Part shown: piece after piece, positions 7,901 through 15,500 of the stretch
How the letters are laid out: the number at the start of each line of letters is the position of its first letter
Numbering within the stretch: position 1 is the stretch's first letter
From: Limnohabitans sp. G3-2
GTDB taxonomy: Bacteria > Pseudomonadota > Gammaproteobacteria > Burkholderiales > Burkholderiaceae_C
DNA: 64,000 nt
Reading direction: 5' to 3'
Assembly (NCBI RefSeq): GCF_002778275.1
Contig: NZ_NESG01000001.1
Span: forward strand, 310,001-374,000
The notes under the pieces: model-generated
Seen by the model: only the letters and a program-made list of their open reading frames with translations
The model's database searches: none
Told to the model about the DNA's origin: nothing
Program-made: the position numbers and the translations under genes

Positions 7901-9025
7901 ATGCCTCTGACAGCGCCAACCCTTGACCGACAGCAGCGAATTGAACACGCCCGGGAGCGGGTGTTGGAGGGGCGATCCGAGGCACAGGGCAGCGGCGTCT
8001 CCCCCTGGATTGCCCAATCCTGGCAGCGCTGCCTGTCCATGGGCCTGCAGCCTGGCCAGGCGGTGGGGTTTGACGCGATCTCTGCCCAACACATGCGCCG
8101 GGTGCAAGAAGCCAGCCGCCCCTTGGTGCAGGCGGCGCAGCCGGTGCTGGCCGAGTTGGCGCGGGCCATTGCCGACATCCGTTATTTCGCCATCCTGACC
8201 AATGCCCAAGGCATCGTGGTCGATGTGCATGGCCCAGTGGACCGGCAAGACCGCCGCGCTGAGGTGATCGCCCGCGTCGGCGTGGACCTGTCCGAAAAGG
8301 CCGTGGGCACCACAGCGATCAGCGCCGCCTTGACCGAATTGCAGCCCGTCTGGTTACACCGGGGCGAACATTTCTTTCAGGACACGGGGGTCTACAGCTG
8401 CGCCGGGGCACCGGTTTTTGGACCCGATGGCCTGTGCGCGGGCATGCTGGACTTGACCGGCATCGAGACCACGGAGCGCCCGGCCCTCAAGCACCTGGTG
8501 CGCCGCTCGGCCCGCAGCATCGAAAACAGCTGGCTGCTCTCCACCGATCACGCGCTGGTGCTGCGCCTGAACTGGCCCGGCAACCAACCCGGCGACGACA
8601 GCGATGGCCTGATCACCCTCGACCACAACGGCCAGATCGTGGGCGCCAACCCGACGGCGCGGCAAATGTTGTCCCTGTCACCGGGAACCGACGGACAGAC
8701 ACTGCACGCCAGTGAGGTGTTCGCCTCTTCCTGGGAAAGCCTGTTCGACGCGGCCAGCCGCCAAACCGGTGCGCAAGAACTGCCACTGTGGTCGGGCCTG
8801 CGTTTGCAAACACAAGCTTTGCGCCCGGGCGCCCGCCCTGTGGCCGCTCACAGCGCCATCACGGCGGAACGTCTGCCCGTGGCGGCCAAGCCCCTCAAGG
8901 ACCTGCAGACGGACATGATCCGCGAAGCTGTTCAGAAAGCCCGTGGCAACGTGGCCGAGGCCGCGCGCAGCCTGGGCATCAGCCGCGCCACGGTTTACCG
9001 CAAACTTGGCTTGCCCAAAAGCTGA
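7901..9025 (+). CDS. GAF-domain/Fis-type transcriptional regulator lacking the AAA+ domain
   Basis: A 374-residue regulator divergent from the AOR operon. The N-terminal part (SWQRCLSMGLQPG, then a GAF-like sensor region at about 70-215 with GVDLSEKAVGTTAISAAL and GVYSCAGAPVF stretches) is that of AcoR/DhaR-type activators of alcohol and aldehyde metabolism. The C-terminus (about 325-372) is a Fis-type helix-turn-helix: RGNVAEAARSLGISRATVYR. The central sigma-54-activating ATPase with GAFTGA is absent; a PAS-like stretch (GLITLDHNGQIVGANPTARQ) links the two ends. It therefore cannot open sigma-54 promoters in the classical way and is probably a direct repressor or activator. It most likely responds to an aldehyde or to enzyme status and controls the AOR genes, which is inferred from position only. 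Confidence 0.82.
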   Translation: MPLTAPTLDRQQRIEHARERVLEGRSEAQGSGVSPWIAQSWQRCLSMGLQPGQAVGFDAISAQHMRRVQEASRPLVQAAQPVLAELARAIADIRYFAILTNAQGIVVDVHGPVDRQDRRAEVIARVGVDLSEKAVGTTAISAALTELQPVWLHRGEHFFQDTGVYSCAGAPVFGPDGLCAGMLDLTGIETTERPALKHLVRRSARSIENSWLLSTDHALVLRLNWPGNQPGDDSDGLITLDHNGQIVGANPTARQMLSLSPGTDGQTLHASEVFASSWESLFDAASRQTGAQELPLWSGLRLQTQALRPGARPVAAHSAITAERLPVAAKPLKDLQTDMIREAVQKARGNVAEAARSLGISRATVYRKLGLPKS

Positions 9026-9037
9026 ACCAAAGCGCGG

Positions 9038-9853
9038 TCACTTCCCCGCGTTCGGGAAAAACAGCTGCTCGCCGCCGATTTTGTAGTCGGCCACCACCGC
9101 TTGACCTGCCGACGAGGTGATCCAGTCCACAAACTTTTGCGCATCGGCCTGTTTGACGTGGGCATGCTTGGCGGGGTTGACCACCATCACGCCGTATTGG
9201 TTGAAGAGCCGTTGATCGCCCTCCACCAAAATGGCCAGATCGGCGCGGTTTTTGAAGTTGAGCCATGTGGCGCGGTCGGCCAACACATAGGCGCCCGAAG
9301 ACGCGGCGATGTTCAAAGCCGGGCCCATGCCGCAGCCGCACTCTTTGTAGCCACTGCCTTTTTTGTTGTCCAAATGGGCCATCTTCCAAAAACGCAGCTC
9401 GGCCGCGTGCGTGCCGCTCTTGTCGCCGCGCGAGACAAAGGGGGCGTTGCCGGCCGACAATTTGGCCAAGGCCGCCACAATGTCTTTGCCTTGGGTGGCG
9501 GCCGGGTCGGCCTTGGGGCCGATCAGCACAAAGTCGTTGTACATCACCGGCAAGCGCTTGATGCCAAAGCCATCGGCCACAAATTTTTCTTCGGCCACCT
9601 GGTCGTGCACGAACACCACATCGGCATCACCGCGCCGCGCCATGTCCAGCGCCTGGCCCGTGCCCAGGGCCACCACTTTCACGTCCAGCCCACTGGCTTT
9701 TTTGAAGGCCGGCAAGAGGTGCGCAAACAAGCCCGATTGCTCGGTGGAGGTGGTGGACGACATCACGATCGATTGGGCTTGTGCCCACACCGAGGTGGTG
9801 GCCAAAACGGCGCACACCAAGGCGCGACGGGTCATTGAAGTTGGGAAGGTCAT
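9038..9853 (-). CDS. tupA: tungstate ABC transporter substrate-binding protein
   Basis: A 271-residue periplasmic oxyanion-binding protein with an N-terminal signal peptide (TRRALVCAVLATTSVWAQAQ). The mature start IVMSSTTSTEQSGLF carries the TTTSTxxSGL-type motif that TupA proteins use to grip tungstate, and VSRGDKSGTHAAEL is the second contact region. Molybdate-binding ModA proteins lack these. It is the last gene of a permease-ATPase-binding protein operon, and overlaps the ATPase stop by four bases. GGAG precedes the ATG by eight bases. Its position beside a tungsten AOR makes tungsten the expected ligand. Confidence 0.92.
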   Translation of the reverse strand: MTFPTSMTRRALVCAVLATTSVWAQAQSIVMSSTTSTEQSGLFAHLLPAFKKASGLDVKVVALGTGQALDMARRGDADVVFVHDQVAEEKFVADGFGIKRLPVMYNDFVLIGPKADPAATQGKDIVAALAKLSAGNAPFVSRGDKSGTHAAELRFWKMAHLDNKKGSGYKECGCGMGPALNIAASSGAYVLADRATWLNFKNRADLAILVEGDQRLFNQYGVMVVNPAKHAHVKQADAQKFVDWITSSAGQAVVADYKIGGEQLFFPNAGK

Positions 9854-10572
9854 GAAAGTTCTCCTTGAACAAAAACATGGGCTGCCGGACTGTGCGCCGC
9901 CAGCTGCGTGGGGTTAAAAAAATCGGCCACCGGCATATCGGCCATCACTTGACCGAACTCCAGATAAATGACGCGGGTGGCCAAGCGCTTGACTTGGCCG
10001 AGGTTGTGGCTGGCCCAGACCAAAGTCAAAGGGCGTTCTGGCGCACAGGCAAATTCGGCCATCAAGGCTTCGACTTCGCGTTTGGCATGCGGGTCCAGGC
10101 TGGCCGTGGGTTCGTCCAGCAGCAGCACATCGGGCTGACGCGCCCAGGCGCGGGCCAAGGCCAGGCGCTGCTGCTGCCCGCCCGACAACTGGCGGCCGTT
10201 TTGCCGCGCCACAGACTGCAAACCCACACGCTCCAAGGCCTGCAGCGCCAGCGCCTGGGCAGCCGCCCAAGCCAGGCCGCGTGTGCGGTCCAGCCACAAG
10301 CCCAGCGCCACGTTGTTCAATGCCGACAGGCGCAACAAATGCGGTCTTTGGAACAGCATGGCCTGGCGCACACCCGGCGCTTGCACCACCTGGCCTTGCG
10401 TGGGCAGCACCAGCCCATGCAAGGTGCGCAGCAAGGTGCTTTTGCCCGAGCCATTGGCGCCGACCAAAGCCACGCGCTCGCCCGCCTCGATGCGCACGCT
10501 CACGTCCGTCAAGGCGGCTTGCGCCCCCAGGTGCACGCTCACGGCGCTCAAGCTGATTTGCACAGTGCTCAT
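9850..10572 (-). CDS. tupC: tungstate ABC transporter ATP-binding protein
   Basis: A 240-residue single-domain ABC ATPase that powers tungstate import at the inner membrane. Walker A is GANGSGKST near residues 37-45, the ABC signature is LSGGQQQRLALARAW, Walker B is VLLLDEPTASLDP, and the switch His is in WASHNLGQ. There is no C-terminal TOBE/MOP domain of the ModC kind, in keeping with a Tup rather than a Mod system. The start codon overlaps the permease stop and its stop overlaps the binding-protein start, each by four bases, so translation is probably coupled. Confidence 0.9.
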   Translation of the reverse strand: MSTVQISLSAVSVHLGAQAALTDVSVRIEAGERVALVGANGSGKSTLLRTLHGLVLPTQGQVVQAPGVRQAMLFQRPHLLRLSALNNVALGLWLDRTRGLAWAAAQALALQALERVGLQSVARQNGRQLSGGQQQRLALARAWARQPDVLLLDEPTASLDPHAKREVEALMAEFACAPERPLTLVWASHNLGQVKRLATRVIYLEFGQVMADMPVADFFNPTQLAAHSPAAHVFVQGELS

Positions 10573-11312
10573 GCCAGCGCCCCTGGCACGCGGCCCACAG
10601 GCACAGGCCGCGCGTTGCGCCGCTCACCCCAAAGGCGCAGGCCCGCGACCAGCGCATTGAGCAGCAGCACCACCGCCAACAAAACAACGCCCAGCCCCAA
10701 CGCCAGCGGCAAATCGCCCTTGCTGGTCTCCAGGGCAATGGCGGTCGTCATGACGCGCGTGAAGCCGTCGATGTTGCCGCCCACGATCATCACCGCGCCC
10801 ACCTCCGAGATGGCGCGGCCAAAGGCCGTGACCCCAATGGTGAGCAAGGCCAGCCGTTCGTCCCAAGCCAGCAGCAAGCTGCGCACCCAAGGGCCTGCCC
10901 CCAGCGAGGCCCACTGCTCACCGTGCTGCCGCTCCACGTCTTCGACCACTTGGCGCGTGAGGGCCGTGACCACAGGCACCACCAAAATGAACTGGGCCAG
11001 CACCATGGCCTTGAAGCTGAACATCCAGCCCAAAAAGCCCAAAGGCCCGGTGCGGGACAGCAGCAGGTACACCACCAAGCCCACCACCACCGAAGGCAGC
11101 GCCAGCAAAGTGTTCAAACCCACCAACACGGCACCCCTGCCGCGAAAACGCGAGACGGCCAGCCAGGCCCCCAAGGCCACACCCACCCCATAAGCCAGCA
11201 AGCAAGCCGTGGCACTCACGGCCAAGGACCGGAGGACGACCACCCAGAGCACGTGATCGAAGGAAGTGATGAGGTGCAGCGCCGCCTGGACGCTGTCGGA
11301 GAAGGTGTTCAT
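10569..11312 (-). CDS. tupB: tungstate ABC transporter permease
   Basis: A 247-residue inner-membrane permease with about five to six hydrophobic spans and the EAA-loop-like stretch FGRAISEVGAVMIVGGNIDG that contacts the ATPase. Together with the following two genes it makes a compact TupBCA importer. It is the first gene of the operon, facing away from the ModE-like regulator that starts 124 bases beyond it, so the two share an intergenic control region. The family assignment (TupB rather than ModB or CysT) rests on its partner TupA. Confidence 0.88.
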   Translation of the reverse strand: MNTFSDSVQAALHLITSFDHVLWVVVLRSLAVSATACLLAYGVGVALGAWLAVSRFRGRGAVLVGLNTLLALPSVVVGLVVYLLLSRTGPLGFLGWMFSFKAMVLAQFILVVPVVTALTRQVVEDVERQHGEQWASLGAGPWVRSLLLAWDERLALLTIGVTAFGRAISEVGAVMIVGGNIDGFTRVMTTAIALETSKGDLPLALGLGVVLLAVVLLLNALVAGLRLWGERRNARPVPVGRVPGALA

Positions 11313-11435
11313 AAGCTGGCTTCGATGCTACTGGACGAAAACATCTGGAGCGCTAAGGGATGTCCGTTATGAAATGCATTGCATAGGCTGCGCAGACATG
11401 CCCGTTCAGGGCCCATCGCGGAATGAGGCAAACTC

Positions 11436-12563
11436 TTGCCCGTGCAACACATCAACCTCTCTTACAGCTGGACACCCCACCAAGCGCAGGCCGAACCACG
11501 CGACCAAACCAGCCCCTTGCGCAACCCCTTGATGGACATGCTGCAAGCTGTGCGGGCCACCGGCTCCATTGCGGGCGCAGCCCGGGTTTTGCAGTTGTCC
11601 TATCGCCATGTCTGGGGCGAACTCAAACGCTGGGAACAAGTGCTGGCCCAGCCTTTGATCGTGTGGGAAAAAGGCCAGGCCGCCCGCCTGACGGAGTTTG
11701 CCGACAAGCTGCTGTGGGCCGAACGCCAGGCGCAAGCCCGACTGGCGCCGCAGATCAGCGCCCTGCAAGCGGAACTGGAAAAAACCTTTGCCGTGGCCTT
11801 TGACCCGGCCAGCCATTTGCTGACGGTCTATGCCAGCCACGACGACGCACTGGTCAAGCTGCGGGAACACAGTGCCCGCCAATCCCTGCACTTGGACATG
11901 CGCTTTTGTGGGAGTGTTGACGCGATTCGGGCCCTGAATGAGGGGCGTTGCGTTTTAGCGGGATTTCATGCCCCCTCGCAACCCGATGCCCACTCCTTGG
12001 TTGCACGCACTTACAAGCCCCTGCTCAAGACGGGGCTGCACAAATTGATCGGTTTTGCCAGTCGCCAACAAGGCCTGATGGTTGCCAAGGGGAACCCCAA
12101 ACAATTGAAAAGCCTGCACGACTTGACCCGTGCAGGCGTAAGATTTGTGAACCGCAGCCCCGGTACAGGCACCCGTTTGTTGCTGGACCAGTGGCTGAAA
12201 CAAGCATCGATCGCGAGCGGGTCGCTCATGGGTTATGGGCAAGAAGAGCCGTCCCACGCGGCCGTGGCGGCCTGCATCGGATCTGGCCAAGCGGATGCAG
12301 GATTGGGTATCGAGTCCGCTGCAGCCTTGCAAGGCCTGGACTTTGTGCCCTTGGCCACCGAGGACTATTGGCTGGTTGGCCTCAAAAGCGCAGTGAACTC
12401 ACCAGCCGTTCAATTGTTGATGGAAACACTGCAATCGAGCGGCTGGGCCACACAAATGAACGCCTTGGCCGGCTACACGATCAGCCCAGCGTCTGGGCAG
12501 ATTCAGTCCCTGAAGCAACGACTGCCCTGGTGGGCCCATCGCACCCACAAACCATCGCCCTAA
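11436..12563 (+). CDS. ModE-like HTH regulator with periplasmic-binding-protein-like domain
   Basis: A 375-residue one-component regulator. Residues about 30-100 form a ModE/LysR-type winged helix (LMDMLQAVRATGSIAGAARV, then LSYRHVWGELKRWE, an RHVWxxL recognition helix typical of ModE). Residues about 125-345 resemble the PBP-like substrate-binding domain found in molybdate- and molybdopterin-linked regulators (NRSPGTGTRLLLDQWL and GQADAGLGIESAA are typical). The molbindin (di-MOP) domain of classical ModE is absent. It is divergent from tupBCA and so is a likely tungstate- or molybdate-responsive controller of that operon. The TTG at 11436 is favoured because GAGG sits about eight bases before it. 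Ligand is inferred. Confidence 0.8.
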   Translation: MPVQHINLSYSWTPHQAQAEPRDQTSPLRNPLMDMLQAVRATGSIAGAARVLQLSYRHVWGELKRWEQVLAQPLIVWEKGQAARLTEFADKLLWAERQAQARLAPQISALQAELEKTFAVAFDPASHLLTVYASHDDALVKLREHSARQSLHLDMRFCGSVDAIRALNEGRCVLAGFHAPSQPDAHSLVARTYKPLLKTGLHKLIGFASRQQGLMVAKGNPKQLKSLHDLTRAGVRFVNRSPGTGTRLLLDQWLKQASIASGSLMGYGQEEPSHAAVAACIGSGQADAGLGIESAAALQGLDFVPLATEDYWLVGLKSAVNSPAVQLLMETLQSSGWATQMNALAGYTISPASGQIQSLKQRLPWWAHRTHKPSP

Positions 12564-12600
12564 GTAAAACCACTTACCCGGGGTGTTTTTTGCATCCTTC

Positions 12601-12615
12601 TTGAACAAAATTCAA
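12601..12615. promoter_or_regulatory. inverted repeat upstream of the TRAP membrane genes
   Basis: A perfect palindrome TTGAA-CAAAA-TTCAA lies 38 bases after the regulator stop and about 125 bases upstream of the TRAP small permease. It could be an operator, though no cognate regulator is encoded beside it. Confidence 0.28.
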
Positions 12616-12739
12616 ACCATCTTCAAGAAATATCCAATCCACAAAGCCAAAACGGTCAACAGAAGTCCTTGGGGTTGTTAACATCGAGGGTTATCGCAAA
12701 TTTGATGTTTGCGGCTGGGCAGTGGTATGCCCTTTTCTT

Positions 12740-13297
12740 ATGGAATGGAGAGATGTCTTGACTGCCTTACTCAAATTCGCAAGCTTCATGGACTGGGTGA
12801 GCAAAGGCTTTGGCGTGCTGGCCTCTTGGGCGGTTTTGTTGGCTGCCATGATTTGTGCGGGAAATGCTTTTGTGCGCTACGGCTTCGACTGGAGCTCCAA
12901 TGGCCTGATTGAAATCCAGTGGTACCTGTTTGCGTGGATGGTCATGGTGGGCTCGCCCTATGTGCTCAAAGTCAATGAGCATGTGCGCGTGGACCTGATT
13001 TACGGCAAGCTCAAGGGCAATGGCCCTGTGTATGTCGATATTTTCGGCATCATCGTCTTTCTGATGCCCATCATGGGCTACCTGGCCTGGCTGTCCTATC
13101 CTTATTTCATGAACACCTTGGTTTCGGGCGAAATGAGCCAAAACGCTGGCGGCCTGATCCGCTGGCCAGCCACCCTGGCCTTGCCTTTGGGCTTCGCGCT
13201 GGTTTGGCTCCAGGGTTTGGCTGAATTGATCAAGCGTGTGGGCTATTTGACTGGCCAATACGCCATGGACACCCACTATGAAAAACCCCTGCAATAA
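12740..13297 (+). CDS. TRAP transporter small permease (DctQ type)
   Basis: The four-helix small membrane subunit of a TRAP secondary transporter, which imports organic acids with sodium or protons using a periplasmic binding protein. About 185 residues carry four hydrophobic spans: GVLASWAVLLAAMICAGNAF, then the WYLFAWMVMVGSPYVL region with the typical W-F-W-M pattern, then DIFGIIVFLMPIMGYLAWL, then a span ending near WLQGLAELI. The start is uncertain. ATG 12740 is used, an upstream GTG (12722) is in frame, and a TTG a few codons in (MTALLKF) has the best-placed GGAGAG. The large permease follows 46 bases later. Confidence 0.87.
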   Translation: MEWRDVLTALLKFASFMDWVSKGFGVLASWAVLLAAMICAGNAFVRYGFDWSSNGLIEIQWYLFAWMVMVGSPYVLKVNEHVRVDLIYGKLKGNGPVYVDIFGIIVFLMPIMGYLAWLSYPYFMNTLVSGEMSQNAGGLIRWPATLALPLGFALVWLQGLAELIKRVGYLTGQYAMDTHYEKPLQ

Positions 13298-13343
13298 AAC
13301 ACAGAGCGTTCAAGGCCTCTGAAAACAAACGCAAGGAAACAAA

Positions 13344-14861
13344 ATGCAAATGGAAAATTTCGCCCCGATCATGTTCGCGGGCCTTGTTGTGGTGATGTTG
13401 GTGGGTTTCCCCGTCGCCTTTTCGCTGGCGGCGCTGGGTTTGGCCAGCGGTTTTTACGCCATTGAAATGGGGTGGTTTCCGGTCGCTTTCATGAGCAACC
13501 TGCCCATCTCGATTTTCTCTATCTTGAGCAATGACTTGTTGCTGGCGATCCCTTTCTTCACTTTCATGGGCACCATCCTCGAAAAGTGCGGACTGGCGGA
13601 AGACATGCTGGACTCCATGGGTCAGTTGTTTGGCCCCGTGCGCGGCGGCTTGGGCTACTCGGTCATCATCGTGGGCTTCATCTTGGGTGCCATCACCGGT
13701 ACGGTGGCAGGTCAGGTCATTGCCATGGCATTGATCTCCCTGCCGGTCATGATCCGCTACGGCTACAACATGCGCTACGCCACTGGCGTGTTGGCCGCAT
13801 CGGGCACCATCACACAATTGGTCCCGCCATCGCTGGTGTTGGTGGTTTTGGCGGATCAGTTGGGCAAGCCCGTGGGTGACATGTACAAAGGTGCATGGGG
13901 CCCTTCCTTGATTCAGATCGCGATGTTTGCCCTCTACACCTTCGCGCTGACCCGCATCAAGCCCAGTTATCTGCCGGGCATTCCCAAGGAAGACCGGACC
14001 CTCAACGGCTGGGCACTGTGGGGCAAATGCCTCAAAGGCATCATTCCTTCGGCCATTTTGATCTTCACGGTCCTAGGCTCCATGGGCGGTTTGCCTTTCC
14101 AGGACTCGGCCTTGGCCACCCCCACAGAAGCAGGTGCCATGGGTGTCGTGGGCGCGCTGATTTTGGCCGCCATCCACAAACGTTTGAACTGGGCACTCTT
14201 GTGGGAGGCCATGCATGGCACCATGCGCTTGACGGCGATGGTGGTGTTCATCTTGATCGGTTCACGCGTTTTCAGCCAAGTGTTCCAAGGCGTGGATGGC
14301 GCCAAGTGGGTAGAGCATTTGCTGACCGGCTTGCCCGGGGGCCAAGTGGGCTTCCTGATTGTGGTCAACCTGTTCGTGTTCTTCTTGGCCTTCTTCCTCG
14401 ACTTCTTCGAGATCGCTTTCATCATCGTGCCCATGCTGGCCCCGGTGGCTGACAAGTTGGGCATTGATCTGATCTGGTTCGGCGTGTTGCTGTGCGTGAA
14501 CTTGCAAACCAGCTTCATGCACCCGCCCTTTGGCTTTGCGCTGTTTTACCTGCGAGGCATCGCAGACACTTTGTTCAAAGACAAACGCATCCCGGTGGCG
14601 GTCAAATCCAGCGACATTTACATGGGATCGATCCCATGGGTGATCATGCAGATTTTGCTGGTGGTAGTGGTGATCTTTGTCCCGCAAACTGTCACCGCGT
14701 TCCTCGACAAAGAAGTCAAAGTGGACATTGACAAGGTGGTCATTGAAATGCCAGTAGACAGTGCAGCCACGCTGGACACTGAGACCCCTCAAACCAGCGC
14801 CGAATTGGAAAAATCGGACAAGGATGCGCAAGACAAAATTGACGACTTGTTTAAAAAGTAA
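13344..14861 (+). CDS. TRAP transporter large permease (DctM type)
   Basis: The 505-residue large membrane subunit of the same TRAP transporter, with about twelve hydrophobic spans and family landmarks such as LLAIPFFTFMGTILEKCGLA and ASGTITQLVPPSLVLVV (the P-P-S motif near the substrate path). AAGGAAAC precedes the ATG. The protein ends in an about 50-residue acidic, soluble tail beyond the last span (EVKVDIDKVVIEM..., ending KDAQDKIDDLFKK), longer than in most DctM proteins. A strong terminator follows. The binding-protein gene is not in this operon but faces it at 15501. Confidence 0.92.
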   Translation: MQMENFAPIMFAGLVVVMLVGFPVAFSLAALGLASGFYAIEMGWFPVAFMSNLPISIFSILSNDLLLAIPFFTFMGTILEKCGLAEDMLDSMGQLFGPVRGGLGYSVIIVGFILGAITGTVAGQVIAMALISLPVMIRYGYNMRYATGVLAASGTITQLVPPSLVLVVLADQLGKPVGDMYKGAWGPSLIQIAMFALYTFALTRIKPSYLPGIPKEDRTLNGWALWGKCLKGIIPSAILIFTVLGSMGGLPFQDSALATPTEAGAMGVVGALILAAIHKRLNWALLWEAMHGTMRLTAMVVFILIGSRVFSQVFQGVDGAKWVEHLLTGLPGGQVGFLIVVNLFVFFLAFFLDFFEIAFIIVPMLAPVADKLGIDLIWFGVLLCVNLQTSFMHPPFGFALFYLRGIADTLFKDKRIPVAVKSSDIYMGSIPWVIMQILLVVVVIFVPQTVTAFLDKEVKVDIDKVVIEMPVDSAATLDTETPQTSAELEKSDKDAQDKIDDLFKK

Positions 14862-14876
14862 CAGTCTCTCAACCCC

Positions 14877-14904
14877 AAAACGCCTCGATCTCGAGGCGTT
14901 TTTT
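14877..14904 (+). terminator. rho-independent terminator after the TRAP permease genes
   Basis: A perfect hairpin AAACGCCTCG-AT-CGAGGCG followed by TTTTTT lies 16 bases after the dctM stop. Confidence 0.9.
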
Positions 14905-14918
14905 ATGCGGCAAGCACC

Positions 14919-15410
14919 ATGACACCCAACCCAACACCTGAGTTGATCGAACATTTGGGGCCAGCCCCTTTTCGCTTTGTGCCTCGGCTCGATCCCATGC
15001 GCTCGCCAGCGTTCAGTGGGCCATTCAAAGCCATGGCGATCGCCTTGCTGTCGGGACTTGCGTTTTGGGCCTACCAGTTGCATGGCGCTCAATTGGTCCG
15101 GGCCGATCACCTGTGGCTTTGGGCGGCCTGGGGCATCATGGCCTACACCGTCGGCCATGTTTTACGGGGTCAAACGACGCTCACCGCCAAGGGGCTGGCG
15201 CAAACCTGGATTTGGGACAAACAAGTGGAATTGCGTGATTTGGCGTATGCCAAGCTGATCCGAATTCCGGGCCTGGACTGGCTGGTGGCGCCACGACTTT
15301 ACGTCCGCACCCTCATGGGCAAATTCACGGTCATTTATGCGAGTGACCCCAACATGGTGGAAGAATTCAAACGACTGAGCACTGAATTGAAGGCCTTTCG
15401 CAGCATGTGA
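14919..15410 (+). CDS. hypothetical membrane-anchored protein
   Basis: A 163-residue protein of unknown function. Two hydrophobic spans (about residues 36-54, FKAMAIALLSGLAFWAYQL; about 64-82, LWLWAAWGIMAYTVGHVL) are followed by a basic, soluble C-terminal half that resembles a short PH-like domain (LTAKGLAQTWIWDKQVELRD, VYASDPNMVEEF-type ending). I cannot name the family. It sits between the TRAP membrane genes and the convergent TRAP binding-protein gene, separated from each by a terminator, so it forms its own short transcript. No ribosome site is strong. Confidence 0.72.
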   Translation: MTPNPTPELIEHLGPAPFRFVPRLDPMRSPAFSGPFKAMAIALLSGLAFWAYQLHGAQLVRADHLWLWAAWGIMAYTVGHVLRGQTTLTAKGLAQTWIWDKQVELRDLAYAKLIRIPGLDWLVAPRLYVRTLMGKFTVIYASDPNMVEEFKRLSTELKAFRSM

Positions 15411-15459
15411 GTCCCCTGTCTGCAGGTTCCGCTGCGACCCAAGGGTGCAAGCACAAACA

Positions 15460-15486
15460 AAAAAACCGGCCTAGGCCGGTTTTTTT
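15460..15486. terminator. bidirectional terminator between convergent genes
   Basis: The palindrome CCGGCCTAGGCCGG is flanked by A6 on the left and T8 on the right, so it can end both the rightward hypothetical gene and the leftward TRAP binding-protein gene. Confidence 0.9.
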
Positions 15487-15500
15487 GTGGGTGAAAGCCA

